The notes beneath the pieces are model-generated. The model did not search any database and was not told the origin of the DNA. It saw only the letters and a list, made by a program, of their open reading frames with translations. A program made the translations under genes and the position numbers. From the NCBI RefSeq assembly GCF_902502825.2, contig NZ_LR723670.1, positions 1,798,001-1,862,000 of the forward strand: a DNA stretch of 64,000 bases, written 5' to 3'. Below, piece by piece: positions 47,790 through 59,984 of this stretch. The DNA comes from Pseudorhizobium flavum (GTDB taxonomy: Bacteria; Pseudomonadota; Alphaproteobacteria; Rhizobiales; Rhizobiaceae). Positions within the stretch are counted from its first letter, which is position 1. Every line of letters starts with the position of its first letter.

Positions 47790-47816
47790 GTTCGGTCGCT
47801 CACAAAGCGACCGAAC
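47790..47816. terminator. Hairpin between convergent marC and ssb
   Basis: GTTCGGTCGCT and AGCGACCGAAC form an 11-bp perfect stem with a 5-nt loop in the short space between the two convergent genes. It lacks a long T-run, so efficiency is uncertain. Confidence 0.6.
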
Positions 47817-47821
47817 GTAGA

Positions 47822-48367
47822 TCAGAACGGGATGTCGTCGTCCAGATCGCGGGAGAAGCCGCCTCCGCCACCCTGTCCGCCACCTTGGCCGCCACGGCTT
47901 CCGCCTGCGGCTGGCCGGTCGTAGTCATCGCCGAAGTTGCCGCCGCCGTAGTCGCTGCCGCCACTGACGCGGCCACCACCGCCGCCGCCATAGCTCCCCT
48001 GCCCGCCACCTTCGCCGCGCCCGTCCAGCATGGTCAGCGTCGAGTTGAAGCCCTGCAGAACGACCTCCGTGGAATAGCGGTCATTGCCGTTCTGGTCCTG
48101 CCACTTGCGGGTCTGCAGCGCGCCCTCGATATAGAGCTTGGCGCCCTTCTTCACATACTGCTCGACGACCTTGCACAGGCCCTCGTTGAAGACGACGACA
48201 TTGTGCCATTCGGTCTTCTCCTTGCGTTCGCCGCTGTTGCGGTCACGCCAGCTTTCCGAAGTGGCAATGCGCAGGTTGGCGATCGGACGGCCGTCCTGCG
48301 TGCGCCGAATTTCAGGATCGGCGCCGACATTACCGATCAGGATTACCTTGTTGACGCTTCCAGCCAT
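47822..48367 (-). CDS. ssb: Single-stranded DNA-binding protein
   Basis: Coats single-stranded DNA during replication and repair. The 181 residues comprise an OB-fold (about 1-110, [31 protein letters not shown]), a Gly-rich linker (about 125-170, repeated GGGG and GGQGG) and the conserved acidic tip DDDIPF that recruits partner proteins. It is divergent from uvrA with a shared SOS box between them. Confidence 0.96.
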   Translation of the reverse strand: MAGSVNKVILIGNVGADPEIRRTQDGRPIANLRIATSESWRDRNSGERKEKTEWHNVVVFNEGLCKVVEQYVKKGAKLYIEGALQTRKWQDQNGNDRYSTEVVLQGFNSTLTMLDGRGEGGGQGSYGGGGGGRVSGGSDYGGGNFGDDYDRPAAGGSRGGQGGGQGGGGGFSRDLDDDIPF

Positions 48368-48481
48368 AGTTCTTCACCTTGTTCGCTGCCTGTCGTGCAG
48401 CCAATTTCCGAGAGGACGGTAGCTTAGACCATCTGCCGCCGGGATTGGCCTCCCTCTGCCGCTCATCCACAGTCGATTTTT

Positions 48482-48496
48482 GTTCTTTTTTTGTTC
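48482..48496 (+). promoter_or_regulatory. LexA (SOS) box between ssb and uvrA
   Basis: GTTC-TTTTTTT-GTTC is an exact GTTC-N7-GTTC direct repeat, the LexA operator of Alphaproteobacteria. It lies 123 bp before the uvrA start and 114 bp before the ssb start, so it may control both. The GTTCTATTT-TATTCT stretch that follows is AT-rich and suits a promoter. Confidence 0.85.
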
Positions 48497-48619
48497 TATT
48501 TATTCTCTATGATCGAGTCAAGCGACTCGCATTTGACGCGGTCTGTTGGAGTTTCTGCCTTCACACCGCCACTTCATTCACTACATAAGGGGCTTGATCC
48601 TTCCCCACCGAGCAGACTA

Positions 48620-51541
<2,922 letters not shown>

Positions 51542-51557
51542 TCGCCAGGGAGGCAAG

Positions 51558-52364
51558 ATGGCAGCGAAAGGCACGATCCGCACCGGAATCGGAGGCTGGA
51601 CCTTCGAGCCGTGGGAAGGCAGCTTCTATCCCGAGAAGCTGCCGAAGAAGCGGCAGCTCGAATATGCGGCCGGCAAGCTGAAGGTCATCGAGGTCAACGG
51701 TACCTATTACGGATCGCAGAAGCCTGAGACTTTTGCCAAATGGGCTTCCGAAGTGCCGGAAGGCTTCATCTTCACGCTCAAGGCAAGTCGCTTCACGACC
51801 AACCGCAAGGTCTTGGCGGAGGCCGGCGAATCGATCGACAGGTTCTTCGACCAGGGGCTGACGGAACTCGGCCCGCATCTGGGACCGATTCTCTGGCAGT
51901 TCGCACCCACCAAGAAGTTCGAGCCCGAGGATTTCGAAGCATTCCTGACGCTTCTGCCGGACAATGTCGACGGACTGCGTCTGCGGCATGTCGTGGAAGT
52001 ACGCCACGACAGCTTCAAGGTGCCGGAGTACGTGCAACTCCTCGCCCGGTACAATGTCGCGCCCGTCTGCGCCGATCATCACGAATACCCGATGATCCCT
52101 GACGTAACCGCTGATTTCGTCTACGCGCGGCTGCAGACGGGATCCGACGACATCCCGAATTGCTATGCGGAAGCCGATCTGAAGGCATGGGCGGATCGTC
52201 TCCAGACATGGGCGTCGGGCGGTTTGCCGGGCGACCTGCCGCTTGTCGACGGGGCTCGCAGGCCGAGGCAGGAGCCACGTGACGTCTTTGCCTTCTTCAT
52301 CCACGAGGGCAAGGTGAATGCCCCGCAGGGGGCGATGGCCCTCCAGGGTTTGGTCGACGGCTGA
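51558..52364 (+). CDS. DUF72 domain-containing protein (copy 2)
   Basis: 268 residues from the ATG at 51558 (MAAKGTIRTGIGGWTFEPWEG), 17 bp after uvrA; the longer frame from 51405 overlaps the uvrA 3' end. It shares with the copy at 12412-13293 the EVNGTYYG, FTLKASRF, LGPILWQFAP and VEVRHDSF blocks, but the two are clearly diverged. Function is unknown; its position suggests co-transcription with uvrA. Its stop codon directly abuts that of the convergent NAD(P)HX repair gene. Confidence 0.9.
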   Translation: MAAKGTIRTGIGGWTFEPWEGSFYPEKLPKKRQLEYAAGKLKVIEVNGTYYGSQKPETFAKWASEVPEGFIFTLKASRFTTNRKVLAEAGESIDRFFDQGLTELGPHLGPILWQFAPTKKFEPEDFEAFLTLLPDNVDGLRLRHVVEVRHDSFKVPEYVQLLARYNVAPVCADHHEYPMIPDVTADFVYARLQTGSDDIPNCYAEADLKAWADRLQTWASGGLPGDLPLVDGARRPRQEPRDVFAFFIHEGKVNAPQGAMALQGLVDG

Positions 52365-53837
52365 TCAGTCAACATCGAGCGGCCGAATGGCGTGCACCAG
52401 CGCTTCCGCCGTCATCCCCTCGCCTGCCCGAAGAGCCGCTTCCCCGTGGAGATAGACGCCCGCGGCGGCCGCCTCGAATGCCGGCATGCCGTTGGCCAGC
52501 AACGCGCCGATCATTCCCGCAAGGACATCGCCCGAGCCGGCCGTTGCAAGCCATGGCGGAGCGTTCTCGTTGACGGCGGCACGGCCATCGGGCGCAGCAA
52601 TGACGGTATCGGCGCCCTTGTATACGACGACGGCATTCGACCGTTGTGCGGCAGCCACGGCCTTCTCGACCTTGCTCAGCTCGAAGGCGTCACCGATAGC
52701 TGGGAAAAGACGGGCGAACTCCCCCTCATGAGGCGTCAGGACAAGGCGGGTTTCGCCGCGATAGGCATCGAAGAGCAGGTTCGGGCAATCCCGTAAGGAC
52801 GTGATCCCGTCAGCGTCCAGCACGAGCGGGCGGCCATCGAGCGCCAGGACGAAATCCCTCGCCTTTGCACCAACGCCAAATCCCGGCCCCAGGACGAAGG
52901 CCGAGAGTTTCCCATTTGCCAGCCACGCCCCGATCGCATCTGGATTCTCCACTTCCCGCAGCATCACAGCAGTCAGGTGTCCGGCGTTCGTCCCCATGGC
53001 ATCGGGAGGCGAGGCGACCGTGACAAGTCCGGCACCGCTGGCCAGTCCTGCCTCCGCCGAGAGGCGCGCGGCGCCCGTGTGCGATGCGCCGCCGGAGAAG
53101 ACGACGAGATGTCCCCGCCGGTACTTGTGCGATCCTGAATCAGGTTTCGGCAGCAGGTGGCGCCAGATCGACGGCTGGTTCACCCTTAGCGTGCCCCCGG
53201 CATTTCGAACTATGCGCCACGGGATGCCGATGTCGACGACCTCGACGTCACCGCACAGTGACCTGCCGGGCATCAGCAGGTGGCCCGGCTTGCGCGCCAT
53301 GAAGGTCACCGTATGGGCCGCGTTAAATGCGGCCGCGAGCGGCACGCCCCTGCGGCCGCAGAGGCCCGACGGGAGGTCGACGGCGATGACGGGAAGGCCG
53401 GACGCTTCGACGGCCGCGATCACCTCCCGAAGGTCGGTTGGAGCGTCACGCGCCAAGCCCGCACCGAAGACCGCGTCGATGATTGTGTCACCCTCCTGCA
53501 AGCTCAGATCCGACAGCGGCAAGGCCGGGAGCGGACAAGCCCGCCTGGCAATTCCCGCGTCCCCGGCAGGCTCGAAGGCGACATCCAGCACGAAGATCTG
53601 CACCCTGGCGCCGGCCTCGGCAAGCGCACGCGCGGCAACATAGCCGTCTCCGCCATTGTTTCCCGGCCCGCAAAGCACAACGAAACGGCACGTCTGCGGA
53701 TAAAGCCGCAGCGCCGCCGCCGCAACCGCCCACCCTGCTTTCTCCATCAGTCCGTAGGAGTCGATACCTGAGGCAGCCGCGGCAGCGTCCGCATCGGCCA
53801 TCTCCTCCGGGGTGAGCAGTGTGGCAAGGTCCTTGAT
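52365..53837 (-). CDS. nnrD/nnrE: Bifunctional NAD(P)H-hydrate epimerase / ADP-dependent dehydratase
   Basis: Repairs hydrated NADH and NADPH. The 490-residue fusion starts at the ATG at 53837 (MIKDLATLLTPEEMADADAA). The N-terminal epimerase domain (YjeF_N, about residues 10-215) has the VLCGPGNNGGDGYVAARAL motif. The C-terminal ribokinase-like dehydratase domain (about 225-485) has RRGHLVVFSGGASHTGAARL, an acidic LTPHEGEFARL stretch and the catalytic TAGSGDVLAGMIGALL. The stop adjoins that of the DUF72 gene with no gap. Confidence 0.94.
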   Translation of the reverse strand: MKDLATLLTPEEMADADAAAAASGIDSYGLMEKAGWAVAAAALRLYPQTCRFVVLCGPGNNGGDGYVAARALAEAGARVQIFVLDVAFEPAGDAGIARRACPLPALPLSDLSLQEGDTIIDAVFGAGLARDAPTDLREVIAAVEASGLPVIAVDLPSGLCGRRGVPLAAAFNAAHTVTFMARKPGHLLMPGRSLCGDVEVVDIGIPWRIVRNAGGTLRVNQPSIWRHLLPKPDSGSHKYRRGHLVVFSGGASHTGAARLSAEAGLASGAGLVTVASPPDAMGTNAGHLTAVMLREVENPDAIGAWLANGKLSAFVLGPGFGVGAKARDFVLALDGRPLVLDADGITSLRDCPNLLFDAYRGETRLVLTPHEGEFARLFPAIGDAFELSKVEKAVAAAQRSNAVVVYKGADTVIAAPDGRAAVNENAPPWLATAGSGDVLAGMIGALLANGMPAFEAAAAGVYLHGEAALRAGEGMTAEALVHAIRPLDVD

Positions 53838-54097
53838 CATCCCGACAATTGAACCCAAAGTCTGCCAGCACGCAAGCTCGCCTCATCGACCGTCAATCTG
53901 AACAAACATTGTGCAAATGCCTAATAGATGATCGTCTGCGTGCATCCTATAAAAGCGCGAAGGTACCGCAGCGGCGATGAAAAGCATCATCCGCCTAAAA
54001 TGAAGGCCGGTGGAAGCCGTCGAGATAAGCCCTGAGGCGTGCCACTCGTCTGTTTTGGCTTCCGCCATCGAATTTTTGCCCCAGCGTCTATGCAGAC

Positions 54098-54113
54098 TGG
54101 CATGATACCTGCA
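54098..54113 (+). promoter_or_regulatory. Sigma-54-type promoter of glnB-glnA
   Basis: TGGCATGATACCTGCA matches the -24/-12 consensus TGGCACG-N4-TTGCW at all but two positions, with correct GG-GC spacing. It lies 47 bp before the glnB start. This fits nitrogen control of glnBA by NtrC in rhizobia. The 320-bp intergenic region also has AT-rich parts that may hold a sigma-70 promoter; no clear NtrC box was seen. Confidence 0.75.
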
Positions 54114-54154
54114 TTAGTAGGGACGCCGGTAACGGCCACGTCAGGGAGAGATAG

Positions 54155-54499
<345 letters not shown>

Positions 54500-54556
54500 T
54501 TCGCCAGGCCTCCCAGCCTCGGCACAATTCGTCATCACATTTCAAGGAAGCAGCAA

Positions 54557-55966
54557 ATGACGACCGCAAGCGAAATCATGAAGCAGATCAAGGAAAACGA
54601 GGTCAAGTTCGTCGACCTGCGTTTCACGGACCCCCGGGGCAAGCTTCACCACGTCACCATGGACGTCGCCGCCGTCGATGAAGACATGTTCGCCGACGGC
54701 GTCATGTTCGACGGGTCCTCAATCGGCGGCTGGAAGGCAATCAACGAGTCCGACATGGTGCTCATGCCCGACCCCGCGACTGTGCACATGGACCCCTTCT
54801 TCGCCCAGTCGACGATGGTCGTCGTCTGCGACATTCTCGACCCAGTGTCCGGCGAAGCCTATAACCGCGACCCGCGCGGTACCGCCAAGAAGGCCGAGGC
54901 CTACCTGAAGGCGTCGGGAATCGGTGATACCGTCTATGTCGGGCCCGAGCCCGAATTCTTCGTATTCGATGACGTCAAGTACAAGGCGGACCCCTTCAAC
55001 ACCGGGTTCAAGCTCGACTCCTCGGAACTGCCGTCCAACGACGATACCGATTATGAAACCGGCAACCTCGGCCACCGTCCGCGCGTGAAGGGTGGCTATT
55101 TCCCGGTCCCGCCGGTCGACAGCCTCCAGGACATGCGCTCGGAAATGCTGACCGTTCTGGCCGAGATGGGCGTGGTCGTCGAGAAGCATCACCACGAGGT
55201 GGCATCTGCACAGCATGAGCTCGGTGTGAAGTTCGACACCCTGGTCCGCAATGCCGACAAGATGCAGATCTACAAGTATGTGGTCCATCAGGTCGCCAAC
55301 GCCTATGGCAAGACGGCAACCTTCATGCCGAAGCCGATCTTCGGCGACAATGGCTCGGGTATGCACGTCCACCAGTCGATCTGGAAGGACGGCAAGCCGA
55401 CCTTCGCAGGCGACGAGTATGCAGGCCTTTCGGAGTCCTGCCTCTACTACATCGGGGGCATCATCAAGCATGCCAAGGCGATCAACGCCTTCACCAACCC
55501 GTCGACGAACTCCTATAAGCGTCTCGTCCCAGGGTATGAAGCACCGGTATTGCTTGCCTATTCCGCCCGCAACCGTTCCGCATCCTGCCGCATTCCGTTC
55601 GGCACCGGCCCGAAGGCAAAGCGCGTCGAAGTCCGCTTCCCCGATCCGACGGCGAACCCCTATCTCGGCTTCGCTGCCATGCTGATGGCAGGCCTCGACG
55701 GCATCAAGAACAAGATCCATCCAGGCAAGGCCATGGACAAGGATCTCTATGATCTGCCTCCGAAGGAACTGAAGAAGATCCCGACTGTCTGCGGCTCGCT
55801 GCGCGAAGCTCTCGAGAGCCTCGACAAGGATCGCAAGTTCCTGACCGCTGGCGGCGTTTTCGACGACGACCAGATCGACGCCTATATCGAGCTGAAGATG
55901 ACGGAAGTCATGCGCTTCGAGATGACGCCGCATCCCGTCGAATTCGACATGTACTACTCGGCCTGA
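54557..55966 (+). CDS. glnA: Glutamine synthetase, type I
   Basis: Assimilates ammonium by forming glutamine from glutamate and ATP. The 469 residues match bacterial GSI-beta. Family motifs are [37 protein letters not shown] and [17 protein letters not shown]. The adenylylation Tyr is in [10 protein letters not shown] near residue 397. It is 57 bp downstream of glnB and probably shares its transcript. Confidence 0.97.
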   Translation: MTTASEIMKQIKENEVKFVDLRFTDPRGKLHHVTMDVAAVDEDMFADGVMFDGSSIGGWKAINESDMVLMPDPATVHMDPFFAQSTMVVVCDILDPVSGEAYNRDPRGTAKKAEAYLKASGIGDTVYVGPEPEFFVFDDVKYKADPFNTGFKLDSSELPSNDDTDYETGNLGHRPRVKGGYFPVPPVDSLQDMRSEMLTVLAEMGVVVEKHHHEVASAQHELGVKFDTLVRNADKMQIYKYVVHQVANAYGKTATFMPKPIFGDNGSGMHVHQSIWKDGKPTFAGDEYAGLSESCLYYIGGIIKHAKAINAFTNPSTNSYKRLVPGYEAPVLLAYSARNRSASCRIPFGTGPKAKRVEVRFPDPTANPYLGFAAMLMAGLDGIKNKIHPGKAMDKDLYDLPPKELKKIPTVCGSLREALESLDKDRKFLTAGGVFDDDQIDAYIELKMTEVMRFEMTPHPVEFDMYYSA

Positions 55967-55990
55967 TCCAGGCAACGTCGAGATATGAAG

Positions 55991-56015
55991 GCGGCGGGTC
56001 ATGCCCGCCGCTTTT
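55991..56015 (+). terminator. Rho-independent terminator after glnA
   Basis: GCGGCGGG and CCCGCCGC form an 8-bp stem with a TCATG loop, followed by TTTT. Confidence 0.85.
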
Positions 56016-56119
56016 CCGTGGCTATATTCAGGGTGCGGAACAACCCTCGTGCCTTCGCATTACCCCCTTGATGCGGTGAGATTTTATTCCCACATCAGGA
56101 TGCGAAAGGATATCGCACC

Positions 56120-56449
56120 ATGAAACAACGCAGCGCTAAGTTCACTATCGGTGAAGTGGTCCGCCACAAGGTTTTCCCGTTCCGTGGCGTGGTGTTCGAC
56201 GTGGATCCGGAGTTTGCCAATTCCGAGGAATGGTGGAATGCCATTCCCGCTGAGATCCGCCCGAACCGGGACCAGCCGTTCTATCACCTGCTGGCCGAAA
56301 ACGATGAGACGGAATATGTGGCCTATGTGTCGGAGCAGAACCTCGAGCATGACGAGAGCGACATGCCGCTTCGCAACCCGCAGGTCTACCAGATCTTCGA
56401 GGAAGGCCCCCGCGGGCGGCTGACGCCGAAGATGGGGTTCGCGCACTAG
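56120..56449 (+). CDS. hspQ: Heat shock protein HspQ
   Basis: 109 residues of the HspQ/YccV family (hemimethylated DNA-binding-like fold), which in E. coli modulates Lon protease specificity. Motifs are FTIGEVVRHKVFPFRGVVFDVDP, EEWWNAIP, QPFYHLLAEN and YVAYVSEQNLE. It has its own upstream region after the glnA terminator; I see no clear sigma-32 promoter. Confidence 0.93.
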   Translation: MKQRSAKFTIGEVVRHKVFPFRGVVFDVDPEFANSEEWWNAIPAEIRPNRDQPFYHLLAENDETEYVAYVSEQNLEHDESDMPLRNPQVYQIFEEGPRGRLTPKMGFAH

Positions 56450-56470
56450 GCCCGACAGAACTCACAAACG

Positions 56471-56500
56471 AAAAACGCCGGCCTGAGGCCGGCGTTTCTA
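56471..56500. terminator. Bidirectional terminator between hspQ and the IalB-like gene
   Basis: AAACGCCGGCC-TGA-GGCCGGCGTTT is an 11-bp stem flanked by A and T runs, fit to end both convergent genes. Confidence 0.85.
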
Positions 56501-56520
56501 TTGTTGGCTGAAAGCCCGGA

Positions 56521-57168
56521 TTACTGACCCTGCTTGGCGGCGTTTTGAGCGTCTTCAAGCTTCTTTCGGGCTTCTTCGGCCTTCTTCTGCATGCCTTCCT
56601 GCAGAGTGCGCTGGCTTTCAGCGAGCTGAGACTGCGTAATCGGCTCTCCGTCAAAGGCTCCGGTGAAGCCGTTCAGGGAAATCTTGATCGGATTGGGGGC
56701 GCGGCGGAAGTTCATCGAGGTGAACACGACCTCACCGCCCTTCTTGAGGCTGGCGATCATCGCATCCGTCAGCGGCACTTCTGCCGTGCACTTGTCCGGA
56801 AGGCAGACAGCGTAATCGAGCTTCTGACCCTTTCCGCCATCGATCTGCATGGTGATGCCGGGCGGTATCAGTCGTGCGGTCGGCACCGAGACCTGAAGGA
56901 TCTTGCGGTTGACCTTGCCTTCAACGGTGATCAGGCCGACGGCGGTCACCAACTGCCCGTTCTGGGCAAGCATGATGTTCTGAACGACGCAGAGGTCGCT
57001 GTCATCCTGCTTGGTACAGGTCTTGAACCAGCCAAGCGGTGGCGCCCCTGCTCCTGCGGCTGCCGGAGCACCCTGCGCCAGCGCGGCGGTGGGCACGGTG
57101 GATGCCGCGAACGAAAGAGCGAGCGCGGACATCGCCGTCCGCAGAGCCGTATTTGCCTTGAGTTTCAT
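56521..57168 (-). CDS. Invasion-associated locus B (IalB) family protein
   Basis: 215 residues with a signal peptide (about 1-31, RTAMSALALSFAASTVPTAALA). The IalB domain is seen in PLGWFKTCTKQDDSDLCVVQNIM, VSVPTARLIPPGITMQIDGG, YAVCLPDKCTAEVPLTDAMI and VVFTSMNFRR, with Cys pairs suited to periplasmic disulfides. A helical Gln/Lys/Ala-rich C-terminal tail follows. IalB was named for erythrocyte invasion in Bartonella, but the family is widespread in rhizobia with unknown role. Confidence 0.9.
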   Translation of the reverse strand: MKLKANTALRTAMSALALSFAASTVPTAALAQGAPAAAGAGAPPLGWFKTCTKQDDSDLCVVQNIMLAQNGQLVTAVGLITVEGKVNRKILQVSVPTARLIPPGITMQIDGGKGQKLDYAVCLPDKCTAEVPLTDAMIASLKKGGEVVFTSMNFRRAPNPIKISLNGFTGAFDGEPITQSQLAESQRTLQEGMQKKAEEARKKLEDAQNAAKQGQ

Positions 57169-57449
57169 AACGAAAGATCCGTCTCCTGAAATCGGTCCGG
57201 GTACGGCTTTCGCCGCCCTCCCTCGGGTGTCCTACTGCACTCCACCTGTCGGCGAAATGAGGCAATTGAATGACTCCCGGCTTCGACATCCTGTTACATC
57301 GGCGGCAGAGTGATATCCAGTCCTTCCGAGGGGGTTTTTTGCAGGACGGTTACCAACGGCAGATCCGACCCCCGGGGAGCAGGAGGTTGGTCCCGTTCAA
57401 TGGTTGGTCTATTTTGGCCACGACCGATTCGACTTCCGAAGGATCCACC

Positions 57450-59258
57450 ATGCGCCGCCTCATCCCGCTCCTGGTGCTTGCCGGCATGTCCTGGCCTGCC
57501 GCCGCCGAACCTCTGCACGCCATTGCCATGCATGGCGAGCCGGCGCTGCCGGCCAATTACACGCATTTCCCCTATGCCGAGCCGGACGTGAAGAAAGGCG
57601 GCAGTGTTCGCTACGGTGTGGTCGGCACCTTTGACAGCCTCAATCCCTTCATCCTGAAGAGTATGCGCACGACTGCACGCGGCATGTGGGATCCGCAGTT
57701 TGGACACCTCGTCTTCGAACCGCTGATGCAGCGCTCCGCGGACGAGCCGTTCACTCTCTATGGTCTGTTGGCACAAAGCGTCGAGATGGACGAGGAGCGC
57801 AGCGTCATCCAGTTCAACCTCAATCCCGATGCCAAGTGGTCGGACGGCCAGCCGGTGACGCCGGACGACGTGATCTTCACGATGGAACTCCTGCGAGACA
57901 AGGGGCGTACGCCGTTCAGTAACAGGCTGACACCGGTGGCCCGGATGGAGAAGGTCGGCACACATTCCGTGAAGTTCGTCTTCAACGAGAAATCGGACCG
58001 GGAATTCCCGCTGATCCTGGCGACGGCCACGCCGATCCTTCCGAAGCATGCCACCGACGTCGCTGCGTTCGAGCAGTCCTCGCTGGCGATCCCGGTCGGT
58101 TCCGGGCCCTACAGGGTGAAGTCGCTGACTCCGGGAGAACGCATCGTGTTCGAGCGCAATCCTGACTATTGGGGTAAGGACATTCCGGCCAAGGTCGGGT
58201 TCGACAACTATGACCGGATCTCCGTGGAATACTTTCTTCAGGAAAACACCCTGTTCGAGGCCTTCAAGAAGGGTGTTGTCGACATCTATCCGGATGGAAG
58301 CCCAACGCACTGGGCGCGGGCCTATGATTTCCCTGATGTCCAAAACGGGGCCGTGATCAAGGACACCTTCCGGCCGGAAGTGCCAACCGGCATGCTGGGT
58401 TTCGTCTTCAATACGCGCCGCCCCGTCTTCGCCGATCCGAACGTCCGCGAGGCGCTCGCGCTCGCCTTTGATTTCGAATGGGCCAACAGGAACCTTTTCG
58501 AGGGCGCCTACACGCGGACGGAAAGCTTCTGGCAGAACTCTTCTCTCTCTTCGCTCGGCAAGCCGGCTGACCCGCGCGAACTGGCAATTCTCGGAGACGC
58601 GAAGGATGCCCTTGATCCCACCGTGCTCGACGGCAGCTACCGCATTCCCAAGACCGATGCCTCGGGTGGCGACCGAAAGATTCTGCGTCGTGTCGTCGAG
58701 CTTCTGAAGGAAGGCGGTTACACGATCAAGGGCGGCAGGATGTCCGACGGATCCGGCACCCCCCTTCGCTTCGAGATCATGACCCAGACACAGGATCAGG
58801 AAAAGCTGGCAATCGCTTACCAGCGGACGCTCAGGATGATCGGCGTCGAGGCAACCATCCGTACCGTGGACGATGCGCAGTACCAGGCACGCTCCGGCAC
58901 CTTCGATTATGATGTGATCGTGAAGTCCTACCCCTCCTCGCTCTCTCCGGGGATAGAACAGGTTGGCCGGTGGGGATCGGTCTCGCGGGATCGAGAGGGT
59001 AGCAACAATTTCGCCGGCGTGGCCGATCCGACCATAGACCGCGCGATCGAGGCCATGTTGAGCGCTCGCAGCCGCGAGGAGTTCGAGGCGGCGGTCCGGG
59101 CCTATGACCGGCTGCTGATCGCCGGCCACTATCTGGTCCCGCTTTACCACGTACCGGAACAATGGGTGGCGCGGCGTAGCTATATCGGTTATCCAGACAA
59201 GACACCTCTCTACGGCTATCAGCTTCCCGTCTGGTTCGACAAGCGCGTACAGGACTGA
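57450..59258 (+). CDS. ABC transporter periplasmic binding protein, family 5 (peptide type, YejA-like)
   Basis: 602 residues from the ATG at 57450 (MRRLIPLLVLAGMSWPAAAE), with AAGGA upstream and a signal peptide cleaved after Ala. The longer frame from 57270 is non-homologous. Family 5 hallmarks include HFPYAEPDVKKGGSVRYGVVGTFDSLNPF, WSDGQPVTPDDVIFTMELL and NPDYWGKDIPAK. HAIAMHGEPALP and GTFDSLNPFI resemble YejA-type (microcin C/oligopeptide) proteins. No permease genes are adjacent, so it may serve a distant transporter. It is divergent from the IalB-like gene with 281 bp between them. Confidence 0.88.
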   Translation: MRRLIPLLVLAGMSWPAAAEPLHAIAMHGEPALPANYTHFPYAEPDVKKGGSVRYGVVGTFDSLNPFILKSMRTTARGMWDPQFGHLVFEPLMQRSADEPFTLYGLLAQSVEMDEERSVIQFNLNPDAKWSDGQPVTPDDVIFTMELLRDKGRTPFSNRLTPVARMEKVGTHSVKFVFNEKSDREFPLILATATPILPKHATDVAAFEQSSLAIPVGSGPYRVKSLTPGERIVFERNPDYWGKDIPAKVGFDNYDRISVEYFLQENTLFEAFKKGVVDIYPDGSPTHWARAYDFPDVQNGAVIKDTFRPEVPTGMLGFVFNTRRPVFADPNVREALALAFDFEWANRNLFEGAYTRTESFWQNSSLSSLGKPADPRELAILGDAKDALDPTVLDGSYRIPKTDASGGDRKILRRVVELLKEGGYTIKGGRMSDGSGTPLRFEIMTQTQDQEKLAIAYQRTLRMIGVEATIRTVDDAQYQARSGTFDYDVIVKSYPSSLSPGIEQVGRWGSVSRDREGSNNFAGVADPTIDRAIEAMLSARSREEFEAAVRAYDRLLIAGHYLVPLYHVPEQWVARRSYIGYPDKTPLYGYQLPVWFDKRVQD

Positions 59259-59300
59259 CCACAGCCGACTGCCATTACCATTTCAGGAAGGGTTGCGGCC

Positions 59301-59972
59301 ATGGAGCGCGTTACCATCGATGTCGTATCCGATGTGGTTTGCCCATGGTGCTATCTGGGCAAGGCGCGGCTGGAACTCGCAATCGCCGAGGTGCAGGGTG
59401 AGGTCGGCGTCGATGTCAATTGGCGGCCCTACCAGTTAGACCCGGATGCGAGCAGCACGGGCACGGACTACCGCACGCACCTGATCAACAAGCTGGGAGG
59501 CGCCGAGCGCCTCGACGAGATGCAGGATACCCTCAGGCAACACGGCCGCGAGATCGGCATCAGGTTCCGTTTCGAGAACATCAAGGTGCGCGCAAACACG
59601 CTCGACGCGCATCGGCTTCTCCACTGGGCGGGCATTGAGGGTCGAGAGATCCAGGACCGTGTGGCGACTGCCTTGTTCAAGGCCCATTTCGAGGATGGTG
59701 CGAACGTCGCGGACCGTGATGTGCTGATCGGTATTGCCGAACAATGTGGGCTTGACCCCGCCGTGATCACCAATCTGCTCGCGTCGGATGCAGACAAGGC
59801 CAAGATACTCGACGAAATAGAGGCCGCCCGGCAGATGGGCGTCAACGGTGTCCCGTTCCTGATCTTCGACGGCCAGTATGCCGTCAGTGGAGCGCAGCTG
59901 CCCGAGGTGCTTGCTGAAGCCTTGCGCGACATCGCGCGCATGAAGGCCGAAGCCCGCAAGGGCATGATCTGA
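59301..59972 (+). CDS. DsbA family oxidoreductase (FrnE-like)
   Basis: 223 residues of the thioredoxin/DsbA fold without signal peptide, so cytoplasmic. The redox motif is CPWC in SDVVCPWCYLGKARLE near residues 14-17. The helical insertion (about 45-150) and the GVNGVPFLIFDGQYAVSGAQ cis-Pro region match FrnE, a cytoplasmic DsbA-like protein linked to polyketide synthesis and redox stress in some bacteria. It starts 42 bp after the binding protein and 12 bp before the EamA gene. Confidence 0.9.
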   Translation: MERVTIDVVSDVVCPWCYLGKARLELAIAEVQGEVGVDVNWRPYQLDPDASSTGTDYRTHLINKLGGAERLDEMQDTLRQHGREIGIRFRFENIKVRANTLDAHRLLHWAGIEGREIQDRVATALFKAHFEDGANVADRDVLIGIAEQCGLDPAVITNLLASDADKAKILDEIEAARQMGVNGVPFLIFDGQYAVSGAQLPEVLAEALRDIARMKAEARKGMI

Positions 59973-59984
59973 CGGGTCTCCTCC

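Noticed and set aside
57294..59162. 622-codon ORF antisense to the peptide-type binding protein
   Set aside because: The opposite strand has a signal peptide and family 5 motifs; this frame is only its complement.
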